Origin: Verrucomicrobia bacterium Ga0077533
Lineage (GTDB): Bacteria > Verrucomicrobiota > Verrucomicrobiia > Opitutales > Opitutaceae
Direction: 5' to 3'
NCBI GenBank assembly: GCA_001464505.1
Contig: LNEH01000074.1
Span: 1 to 55,800 of the forward strand
Length of the DNA stretch: 55,800 nt
Under the pieces are notes generated by a model. It had not been told where the DNA came from. It did not search any database and saw only the letters and a program-made list of their open reading frames with translations. A program made the position numbers and the translations under genes. How positions within the stretch are numbered: the stretch's first letter is position 1; every line of letters starts with the position of its first letter. Shown in pieces: positions 1-7,885 of this stretch.

Positions 1-9
1 TCACCGAAA

Positions 10-43
10 GTTTCGCCCATTGGCGAAACTGATTAGTGGTTCC
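10..43. repeat. Palindromic repeat end with AACCACTAAT terminus
   Basis: A hairpin, GTTTCGCCCATTGGCGAAAC at 10-29, is followed by GATTAGTGGTTCC at 31-43. The reverse complement of this arrangement (GGAACCACTAAT followed by the GTTTCGCC/GGCGAAAC hairpin) recurs at 40147-40180, so this is one end of a dispersed repeat that probably continues beyond the left edge. Nothing else is recognisable between 44 and 175. Confidence 0.6.
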
Positions 44-175
44 AAAATATCCGGAGGTTGGGTTTCAGAGCAACCCACCGAAAGTAGCGAGGAACCTTAT
101 TTATCGCGCCAATGCCTCTCAAGTCATCTTCGGGCGCACCGGCACCCACAGTGATCTTTTCAGATAAGGTGACTG

Positions 176-361
176 CTAAATCAATGGATCAGCCTTAACC
201 GATAGCGTGACTACGCGGTCGCCTTCGTGAAAGGCTTCCTGCATCGCACTCTTGTTGGCCACCAGCGCGCGCAGTCTCATCCCCAGATCCGTCACGAGCC
301 GGAGCTGGTCGGTGCCACCCTGGAAAATCTCCGCCACGATGCGGGCTTTGAATCTGTTCAA
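176..361 (-). CDS. Orphan TOBE-like domain ORF (61 aa)
   Basis: The translation resembles the TOBE/Mop small-ligand-binding domain found at the C-terminus of ABC transporter ATPases: a beta-rich stretch with GGTDQLRLVTDLG, a variable loop, then EGDRVVTLSV. No ATPase portion is present. The only start in frame is a TTG at 361, two codons after the stop of the EF-G-like gene and in the same frame, with no clear ribosome binding site. It may be a free-standing TOBE protein translated by coupling, or the remnant of a transporter gene. The domain resemblance is seen in the sequence; expression is inferred. Confidence 0.4.
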   Translation of the reverse strand: MNRFKARIVAEIFQGGTDQLRLVTDLGMRLRALVANKSAMQEAFHEGDRVVTLSVKADPLI

Positions 362-364
362 TGG

Positions 365-2435
365 TTAATGGTTGTGCCGGGCGGTGCCGGCGGCGCGGGC
401 CGCCTGGTAGTCGGCCACGAGTTTCTTCTCCTGCTCGGCCACCAGCTCCTCGTAGTGGCTGAATTTCTCGCTGTGCAGGCCGCGCGCACCGGTCAGGGAC
501 CGCAGGGCCGTGCCGTAGCGGTAGAGCTGGGCGGCGGGCACTTGCGCGCGGATGACCTGCAGCCGGCCGTTGACATCCATCCCGAGAATCTTCCCGCGCC
601 GGCTCGAGAGGTCGCCGACCACGCGGCCGACGAATTCCTCCGGCACTTTGATCTCCAGTTCATGGATAGGCTCAAGCAGACACGGCCGGGCGTTTTGGAA
701 CGCCTCGCGGAAGGCGAAATAGCCTGCGATCTGGAACGCAATGTCCTTGGAGTCCACCGGGTGCATCTTGCCGCCATAGAAATCAACCTTCACATCGGTC
801 ACCCGGAAGCCGGCATGGATGCCCTCCTGGCTGAGCGTCTTCACGCCTTTCTCGACGGAGGGCACGAAGATGCGGTCCACATCCTGGCCGGTGAGCGACT
901 GGCTGAAGCCGAGGCCGCTGTCCCGCGGGCCCGGCTCGACGCGGAGCCACACCTCGGCGAACTGCCCGGCGCCGCCGGTCTGCTTTTTATGGCGGTAGCG
1001 GGCTTCACCCCGGCCCCGGATCGTCTCGCGATACCGGATCTTGGGTTGCTCGAGCGAGACATCGACCTTGTAGCGGCGTTTCAACCGTTCAAAGAGCACC
1101 TCCAGGTGCAGCTCCCCCTGCGCCGCGATGATGAACTGGTGGATCTCGGGGTCGGTCCGGTAGGCAAAGGCCGGGTCCTCCTCGTGCAGGGCCGCGATCC
1201 CGGCCGCCAGCTTTTCCTCATCGCCCGGCGCGTTCAGCCGGAGGGCCGCTTCGGTGTAGGGCGTGGGATAACTGACCTTGGGCAGCACGATGGCGTGCCG
1301 GGCATCGCAGAGGGTGTTGCCCGTGTGCGTGTCCTTGAGTTTCACCGCCGCCCCGATGTCGCCGGCGGTCAGGGCGTCGACCTGCGTGCGCAATTTGCCG
1401 TTGAGTCGGTAAAGCTGGCCGCAGCGCTCCGTGATCCGCCGCTCGCTGTTGTAGAGTTCCAGGCCCGGGCGGATCGTCCCGGAGTAGACCCGGAAAAACG
1501 ACAGGTCGCCGCTCAGCGGATCGGTCAGGGTCTTGAACACGTAGGCCACGGGCTCCGTGCCGTCGAGGCGGACGAGACACGGCTCGTCCGTGTCGGCGGC
1601 GGTGGCCCCGACGGTCTGCCGGTCGACGGGTGACGAGCCGTATGACGTTGGTCTCCCCGGAAGCGCAGAGCAGCGGCACGAACACCTGCTGCTGCACGGC
1701 GGGATGGATGCCGGTGCGCATGACATCCTCGGGCAGGCCGCCCTCGGCGAAAAATTTCTCGAGCAGTGCATTGTCGCTCTCGGCGATGTGCTCGATCAGC
1801 TCCTGGTGCAGCCGGGTGACCTTGTCCTTCCAGCTCCCCTCGGCCGGCTGCTCCTGGTATTTGCCCGACCGGTCGGTGGCGTAGCTGACCACCTCGCTGC
1901 GGAGCACGTCGAGCACCTGGTGAAAACCCGGGCCGGAATCCATGGGCACCTGCATCGGAAACACCGCGGCACCGAAGCGGCCGCGCACCTCCGCCAGCAG
2001 CCCGTCGAAATCCACCCTTTCCTTGTCGAGGCCGGTCACGACGATGATCTTCGGAATGCCGTAGGTGGTGGCGTATTCCCACATCAACTCCGTGCCGACG
2101 CCGATGCCGTGGCCGGCGTTGACCACCACGAGGGCGAAGTCGGCGACGTTCAGCGCGTTGATGGCCTCGCTGCTGAAATCGAGGTAACCGGGCGCGTCGA
2201 TGAAATTGAAACGCCGCCCCTGCCATTCGCAGTTGAGCGGCGTGCCGTGGATCGAGATGTGCCTTTGCTGCTCGCCCACGTGGTAATCCGAGACCGTGGT
2301 GCCCTGGGCGATGGCACCCATGCGATGGATGGTGCCGCTGCACAGGAGCATGGCCTCGGCCAGCATCGTCTTGCCGGCGGCCGCATGGCCCACGAGGGCG
2401 AAGTTTCTGATCTCTCCCGCTCTTTGGCCGTTCAT
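365..2435 (-). pseudogene. EF-G-like translational GTPase, frameshifted
   Basis: A translational GTPase of the EF-G-like (EF-G2/FusA-like) family, about 700 residues if repaired. The N-terminal frame carries the P-loop GHAAAGKT (residues 16-23) and the G3 motif DAPGYLDF (80-87). The C-terminal frame carries domains II-V, including VFKTLTDPLSGDLSFFRVYSG and GGAGQFAEVWLRVEP. The frames meet near 1641-1644: after SGETNV the conserved LL-D-x-I helix is missing and the protein resumes at YGSSPVDR, so a block of 3n+2 bases (roughly 25-35) seems lost. The expected NKxD motif reads TGLD (134-137), which would weaken guanine specificity. The start at 2435 is the ATG of MNGQRAGEIRNFAL. As given it encodes only a truncated GTPase; a sequencing or assembly deletion is equally possible. 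Confidence 0.8.
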
Positions 2436-2648
2436 GGGATGGGTTTCCTGGTTTGGTTCCGGCCCGGCCGTGGGGCGGTGCCGGCGAAGCGATGGGGGCA
2501 AACTAACCGCGCCGGGCGCCGGGTAAAGTCTTCATCTCGCGCGTAATTTGCCTGAATCTGCGCGTCCCTTAGCGCGCCCGGGGCAAAGCCCGGCCGGAGC
2601 CGCCACCCCCTGCAACCCGCGAATGGGCCCGGTGAACCAACCGGCCGG

Positions 2649-5600
2649 TCAATTTTCCGGCGCGAGCAGATCGGCGAGTTTCGCGGTGGCGAGGCGGGTG
2701 AAGAAGGCCGTGGGGTCCGGCCGGGCCAGCGTGCCTCCAAGGGTGAGGGTTTCCTTGGTCTTGGCATAGTCGCGGTCATCCCGCGCCCCGTTGAGCAGGC
2801 GGAGCTTGCCGAGCTGCTCCTCCACCTTGCCGCGACCGGCAACCGAGAGCGACAGGCTCAGCGGCTGCTGCAGCAGGGGCATGTCTGTCACATGGGTCAC
2901 CGTGCCCTTCCCGATCAGTCTGATTTCCGGCGCGACCAAACTGATGTCCTCCAGGGCGACGTTGAGCGACTGGTCGCGCACCAGCTTCACGTTCAGTTGC
3001 TCGTAGTGTAGTTCGCCGAGAGTCTGCGCCAGTTGATCCACGTGATAGGCCGCCCCCGCCACCTTCTCGACGACCTTGGAAGAGCCAAACAACGAACCGA
3101 CCAAATCCACCGCCTTGGTGGCCAGCGAGACCTTGTTGGTCGTGCGCTGCAATCCGCGGAATACGCCCTGCCGGCCGGTCAGTGCGAAAGTGCCGTGGCT
3201 GCGTTCGAGGGTGCGGCCCAGCGTCTCGCCGCTGCCGGTGAAGCGCCCGGCCACCGTGAACACGCCCTCGAGCGTCGCCGGCTTGGCCGGATCGAGCGCC
3301 TGGAAGAGTTTGCCCGCGTCGAATTCGGTCAGGGAGAAATCACCGGCCAGGTCATAAGGCTGCGGGCCCTTGGTAAAACTGACCAGACTCTTGGCCGCGA
3401 ACCGTCCCTTCTCCCCGAAAGTAGCCTCCAGTTTCTGCAGCGTGATGTCCGCCGGTTCGATGACCACCAAGCCGGTCAACCCCGACATCGTCCAGTCGGC
3501 GCCGCGCACGACTGACTTCACCTCCAGCGCCAGCCGGCCGGTGAGGCGCGACCAAGCGGGCCTGGTGTCCGCCACCACCGGCCCCGCGGGTTCCGCCCGC
3601 CGCGGGGTCGCAGCGTCCGATGCCCTGAAGACCCCGAGCACCGCCAGCACATCGGTCAATTCCACCTGCTCTCCCGTCAGTTTGCCCTCGAGCAAATAGC
3701 CCCGGCCGGCTGGGGTGAGGTCGACGGCAAGATCCAGATCGGAGCGAAAGCCCGCGCGATCAAGCAAGAGGGGTGCCTGCACGGCTATTTTCCCACCGGG
3801 TTGCGCCACGGCCCGGAAACTGAGGTTGGCCACCGGCAGTATTTCGCCGTTGGCCGAGGCCACCAGTCCGTTGACCGTCAGCCGTGCCTCCACCTGGCGA
3901 GTCGATCCAAGCGCCACGCGGACTTCCCCGCTGGCCCGGCCGGCGGAGACAAGCTGCGCGCCGGCAAAAACCGGCTGGGCTGCGAGTGCCGGCACTTCCA
4001 GCGCGAAATTCAAAGAGCCCCTGATGCCGGACGCGGAGGATTGCGTGGCCTCGGCATTGAACCGGCCTAACATGGCCCCGTTGCTGTCCGTGACCGCAAG
4101 GGTGCCCGATTCGAACCTGGCACTGGTGTTGCCCGTCAGCTCCAGCAAGGGCTGTGCCTCCACCCTCAAGCCCGTCAGAACCTGCCGGCCATTTTGCTGG
4201 AGCGAGACATTATTCAATAGGAATGGGCGCGACGCCCTCACGCTGGTTTTTTCACCTTCCACCGCCAGCACCAGCTCACCATCCATGGCCAAGCCATCCA
4301 GCTTGGCTCCCGCCAGGGTCAGGGGCAAGGCGGCCAGCGGCAGTCGCCCGATATCCAGTCGCAATAGCGTCGTGCTCCCGGGTTTTCCGCCGGTCGCCAC
4401 CCGGTAGGTCGCCAGATCCAGGGTGAAGGGCTGCAATGCGGTCGCCTTGATTATGTCCTGCCCGGCGGAATCAGTCATGGCGGCCAGCAGCCGGCGCAGC
4501 TCGATTTTCCCGCCGGCCAGCGTGAAGTCCGCCTCGCCCGCGGCATGGATCCGTCCCAACGGCAGCCAGGGAGCAAGCATGGTCGGCAGATCGGCCTGGT
4601 AGTTGGCCACGATGGTGACGGACGGAGCGGGACCGACGGGCAGCGTGACTTCCGCCTGCGCCGTCAAAGCGTCGCCCGAGGGTGTTTTAAGCGTGAAACT
4701 GCCGACGGTGGCCTGCAGTTCCGTCTTCGTCAGCACGGCGTTGAAATCCACGGCGACATCGGCCTTGTGCAGCAGCAATTGACCGGCCTGGACCACGTTC
4801 AGCTGGCTCACGCGCAGCGGTTGTCCGGCCCGCAGCAGCAGCCTGTCTGACTGGCCGGTGACGGCCAGCTGGCCGGTGATCATCCCGCCGGAGAGATCCA
4901 CCGCCTGCACAAACGGCCGGACCCACGCCATCGGCAGGCCGTGCAGCGCCAGGGTCAGGGCCGCGCCACCGGCCGGGTGGCGGAGTTGGAGGTGGCGTTC
5001 CTTGAGATTGATTTCCGCGGCCTGCACCGCCGACAGTTCAAGCACGGGTTGGTCGCCCGCCACCGAGACATGGAGCTGATTGAACCGGGCGACACCGTCC
5101 ACTCCCGCGACATCGAATTGCGCTGCGAACTTCACCGCCCCGATGGCCCGCCAGGCCGGCTCCCAGGCCTCCAACCGGCTGATGTCCGCGCTGAGACTGC
5201 CCTGCAGGCCTGCGGCGCCGGTGAGGGGCGCAAAGGTGAAACGGCCATCGCCATGCGCGTTAAAGTCCGGCAATCCCGCGCCGAGGAAGAACGGTTCAAT
5301 TTGGGCCGTGCGCGCCAGCAGTTGCCAGCTTCCGGCGTAGTCCTTGCCCCCGGCGGGCAGCGTGGCGTTGAGAGCCAGCACTTTTTCCGCCACCCCGCCA
5401 ATCAGAGTGTCCACCCTGAACTCGTAGTTTTCCCCCGCCGCCGTCTTCGCAAGGCTGGCCGCGATCTTCAATTGCTCCGAGCCCGAGAGTTTCTTGCCCT
5501 CGGCCTCCACCACGGCGGTCAGGCTGACGTGGCTGAAGGTCTTTTGTTCGGTCTGCCGCACGCGCAGGCGCAGCTCGGCGCGGAGGGCGGTTACCCGGGC

Positions 5601-6179
5601 GGCCGTCGCGGGATTTTTCAAATCGGCCGCCAGCACCAATTCGCCCTCCTGCCCCGGGGCAATCTTCCCGCCGCTGATCCGGCAGGTCGCCTCCACCGGC
5701 GGCCCGCCGGCGCTGCCCGGAGGAAACAGAACCCGGCCTTCGAGCAAACAGTCGGCGAGCACGAGCGCGAAGGGCATTCTGATCTGGGTCAGCAGGCCCG
5801 GGGTGGCGGCGGGCGCTCCCGCGGCGGCGGCGTTGGCCCGGGCGGCGGAAAGCCGGCTGGCGTCGATGAACAAGCCGCGCCCGCTGAGCCGGCCGACCAC
5901 GAGCTGGCGTTTCAACAGCAACCGCCACAGCGAATAATCCGCCTCCAACTGCCCGACTTGCACGGTAAGGCCGCTTTGCTCGAGCCGCACGCCGCCGAGG
6001 CGAAGGTGCGAAAGTCCGGCCGAAACCGTGGTGACCTCGACTTTCAGGCCCGGCTGGGCCTGCACCGCGCGCAGCAGGGCCCGGCGCTGGACAGCGGGCG
6101 TGAGGAGCAGTCCGCCCGCCACAAGGACGAGCCCGAACAAGATTCCCAGGAGTATAAGCAGCGAACGGACTGGCTTCAT
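2649..6179 (-). CDS. Large AsmA-like protein (1176 aa)
   Basis: One N-terminal membrane anchor (about residues 5-27, LLILLGILFGLVLVAGGLLL) is followed by a very long periplasmic beta-rich region of repeated short strands. The C-terminal part (FTVAGRFTGSGETLGRTLE... and a final LTLGGTLARPDPTAFF) looks like the AsmA C-terminal region. AsmA/TamB-type proteins bridge inner and outer membranes and are linked to phospholipid transport and outer-membrane assembly. The chosen start is the ATG at 6179, one codon after a possible TTG. It stands alone: over 200 nt separate it from the EF-G-like gene downstream, and a repeat-filled gap lies upstream. Family assignment is by architecture and is fairly safe; substrate is unknown. 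Confidence 0.72.
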   Translation of the reverse strand: MKPVRSLLILLGILFGLVLVAGGLLLTPAVQRRALLRAVQAQPGLKVEVTTVSAGLSHLRLGGVRLEQSGLTVQVGQLEADYSLWRLLLKRQLVVGRLSGRGLFIDASRLSAARANAAAAGAPAATPGLLTQIRMPFALVLADCLLEGRVLFPPGSAGGPPVEATCRISGGKIAPGQEGELVLAADLKNPATAARVTALRAELRLRVRQTEQKTFSHVSLTAVVEAEGKKLSGSEQLKIAASLAKTAAGENYEFRVDTLIGGVAEKVLALNATLPAGGKDYAGSWQLLARTAQIEPFFLGAGLPDFNAHGDGRFTFAPLTGAAGLQGSLSADISRLEAWEPAWRAIGAVKFAAQFDVAGVDGVARFNQLHVSVAGDQPVLELSAVQAAEINLKERHLQLRHPAGGAALTLALHGLPMAWVRPFVQAVDLSGGMITGQLAVTGQSDRLLLRAGQPLRVSQLNVVQAGQLLLHKADVAVDFNAVLTKTELQATVGSFTLKTPSGDALTAQAEVTLPVGPAPSVTIVANYQADLPTMLAPWLPLGRIHAAGEADFTLAGGKIELRRLLAAMTDSAGQDIIKATALQPFTLDLATYRVATGGKPGSTTLLRLDIGRLPLAALPLTLAGAKLDGLAMDGELVLAVEGEKTSVRASRPFLLNNVSLQQNGRQVLTGLRVEAQPLLELTGNTSARFESGTLAVTDSNGAMLGRFNAEATQSSASGIRGSLNFALEVPALAAQPVFAGAQLVSAGRASGEVRVALGSTRQVEARLTVNGLVASANGEILPVANLSFRAVAQPGGKIAVQAPLLLDRAGFRSDLDLAVDLTPAGRGYLLEGKLTGEQVELTDVLAVLGVFRASDAATPRRAEPAGPVVADTRPAWSRLTGRLALEVKSVVRGADWTMSGLTGLVVIEPADITLQKLEATFGEKGRFAAKSLVSFTKGPQPYDLAGDFSLTEFDAGKLFQALDPAKPATLEGVFTVAGRFTGSGETLGRTLERSHGTFALTGRQGVFRGLQRTTNKVSLATKAVDLVGSLFGSSKVVEKVAGAAYHVDQLAQTLGELHYEQLNVKLVRDQSLNVALEDISLVAPEIRLIGKGTVTHVTDMPLLQQPLSLSLSVAGRGKVEEQLGKLRLLNGARDDRDYAKTKETLTLGGTLARPDPTAFFTRLATAKLADLLAPEN

Positions 6180-6191
6180 CAAAGAGTGCGA

Positions 6192-6366
6192 TTATACCAA
6201 TCGCCGTTACCTTTTACCCTGTTGTCATCGCGAGGTGCGCGAAGCGCGCCGTGGCGATCCAGCCCCTCGACTGGCTCGGGGCCTTGAGCTTGTCGAAACG
6301 GCTGGATTGCTTCGTCGCTGCGCTCCTCGCAATGACAGGGTATTTTCATCGGGCTCTTGGTATTAG
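6192..6366. repeat. MITE-like inverted-repeat element
   Basis: The ends carry TTATACCAA (6192-6200) and TTGGTATTA (6358-6366). Inside is a long imperfect inverted repeat: TGTCATCGCGAGG... at 6223-6264 pairs with ...CCTCGCAATGACA at 6300-6337, and the loop holds a CTTGAGCTTGTCGAA motif. No ORF is convincing. It fills most of the 300-nt gap between the AsmA-like gene and tolC. The ATACCAAT ends resemble those of the element at 17822-17939. Confidence 0.7.
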
Positions 6367-6410
6367 GGGCAGCCAATGTGACGACGATGACCGGTGGGCG
6401 GCGACAGAAA

Positions 6411-6478
6411 ACTGTCGCGGCGGTCTGCGACCGCCGACCCATCCTGCAACGGCGCTCAGAGAGCGGCCGCTACAGGGA
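6411..6478. repeat. GCGGCGGTCTG repeat, copy 1
   Basis: The stretch GCGGCGGTCTGCGACCGCC forms a hairpin and is followed by GGCGCTC and GCGGCCGCTACAGG. A closely related unit (AGCGGCGGTCTGTGACCGCC, then GGCGCTC) lies at 43010-43060 just after tsaE. It is probably a dispersed palindromic unit; it ends 6 nt before the tolC stop and could act as a transcription or mRNA stability barrier. Confidence 0.55.
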
Positions 6479-6483
6479 TCCAA

Positions 6484-7869
6484 TTACTTGGCCGGCCAGG
6501 GCAGCTCGTCGGCGGGCTTGAGCTCGTCGCCCAGGCCCATGGCGCGGCGCACGAGCGCGGTGGCGACGTTGTGGCTGTAGTAGGCCTGCAGTTGGTTCAG
6601 ACGGGAGGTGGTGAGATCGTTCTGCGCCGTGAGCACGTCGAGCTGCGTGGCGGTGCCGGCGGAGAAACGGGCGTTGGCCAGACGGACGGCCTCCTCGGCC
6701 TGTTCGACCACCTTGCCCGAGGCCTCGGCGAGCTCGGTGGCTTCCTGGAGCGAGGAGATGGCGCGCCGCACCTCGACATCCACGGTCAGTTGGAAATCCG
6801 CGGTGGCGAGCCGTGACTGCTCGAGCAGGGACCGGGCCTGGGCAACGCGTCCGGCGGTGGCGCGGCCATCGAAGATGTTCCACTGCGACTGCACCCCGGC
6901 GGTCCAGCCCTCGAGCGTGTCGCCAAAACTGTTCGAGCGGGGATCCTTGCGGAAATCATAGCTGCTGAATACGGAAACCTGCGGCAGGTAGCCTGACCGC
7001 CGGAGCTTCACGCCTTGCTCGGCGGCGGCTTCCAGCACGCGGAGCCGTTTGAGGTCGGGGCGCTTTTCGTGCGCGGAAGCCAGCGCGGAAAGGAGATCGT
7101 AGCTGACCGGCTTGAATTCGAGCGTGCCGATGAATTCGGGAACCTTCGCGACATCGGGCTTGTTGGCCGCCACAAAGCCGAGCGCCTGCCGCAGGCTGTC
7201 GATGGCGAGGCGGAAGCTGTTGCGCGCGGTGATGAGGGGGGTCCGGGCGTTGGCGAGAGCGACCTCGGCGCGGAGCACCTCGAAATTGGAGACGGTGCCG
7301 GCTTCATAGCGGTTCTTCACGTCCTGGAGCTGGCGGCGGAGAAGCTCGACGCTCTGTTCCTGCACCTTGATGCGCTCGCGGGTGACGAGCACGTCGTAGA
7401 AACGCTCGCGCACCGTGAACAGCACATCGTTGACGACCGACTGCATGGACAGGACGGCGGCCTGGCGGGCCAGATCCGCGCTCTTCACGCCGGCCGTGAC
7501 GCCGCCCCCGGCGTAGAGCACCTGCGTGGCGCGGATGGAGAGATTCCAATTGCGGTCGTTGCCGCCGAAGGAGGCGCCGGCGAGCGCGGGGTCGTTGCGG
7601 CTGTATTGCGCCGTGCCGGCCACGGTGGGGATGCGGCTGGCGCTGACCTCGACAACCACACCCTCCTGCTGGCGGATGCGCTCCTTGGCCTGGCGGATGG
7701 CGAAGCTGTTATCGAGGGCGAAGCCGAGGGAATACGGCAGGTCGAGCGCCTCGGGCACGGCGAACTCGGGATCGGGCTTGCCATCGTTGATCTGGGCGAC
7801 GGCGGGGAGAGTCGCGAGCAAGCTCGCTCCCACAAGAATGAAACAGGGCAGACGCATAAGGGTGTGCAT
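6484..7869 (-). CDS. tolC: TolC-family outer-membrane efflux protein
   Basis: A 461-residue outer-membrane channel of the TolC/OEP family. It has a signal peptide (MHTLMRLPCFILVGASLLATLPAVA, cut near A25/Q26) and two OEP repeats with long amphipathic helices, for example the stretch around LRRQLQDVKNRYEAGTVSNFEVLRAEVAL and its counterpart AEEAVRLANARFSAGTATQLDVLTAQ. It receives substrates from the RND pump encoded just upstream; the start at 7869 is 16 nt after the pump stop codon. The codons for V13-T20 of the signal peptide coincide with a dispersed repeat sequence (see 7812-7834). Together with the adaptor and pump it forms a tripartite export channel across the envelope. Confidence 0.9.
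   Translation of the reverse strand: MHTLMRLPCFILVGASLLATLPAVAQINDGKPDPEFAVPEALDLPYSLGFALDNSFAIRQAKERIRQQEGVVVEVSASRIPTVAGTAQYSRNDPALAGASFGGNDRNWNLSIRATQVLYAGGGVTAGVKSADLARQAAVLSMQSVVNDVLFTVRERFYDVLVTRERIKVQEQSVELLRRQLQDVKNRYEAGTVSNFEVLRAEVALANARTPLITARNSFRLAIDSLRQALGFVAANKPDVAKVPEFIGTLEFKPVSYDLLSALASAHEKRPDLKRLRVLEAAAEQGVKLRRSGYLPQVSVFSSYDFRKDPRSNSFGDTLEGWTAGVQSQWNIFDGRATAGRVAQARSLLEQSRLATADFQLTVDVEVRRAISSLQEATELAEASGKVVEQAEEAVRLANARFSAGTATQLDVLTAQNDLTTSRLNQLQAYYSHNVATALVRRAMGLGDELKPADELPWPAK
7812..7834. repeat. GTGGGAGCGAGC repeat inside tolC signal peptide
   Basis: On the minus strand this is TGTGGGAGCGAGC followed by TTGCTCGCGA, a palindromic unit whose relatives occur intergenically at 14992-15091. 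Here it is in frame and supplies signal-peptide residues V13 to T20 of the TolC protein. Confidence 0.6.
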
Positions 7870-7885
7870 GAGAGTGGACGGAGGG

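Noticed and set aside
365-2435. Programmed frameshift in the EF-G-like gene
   Set aside because: There is no slippery run at 1640-1645, and conserved residues are missing at the junction, which points to a deletion rather than recoding.
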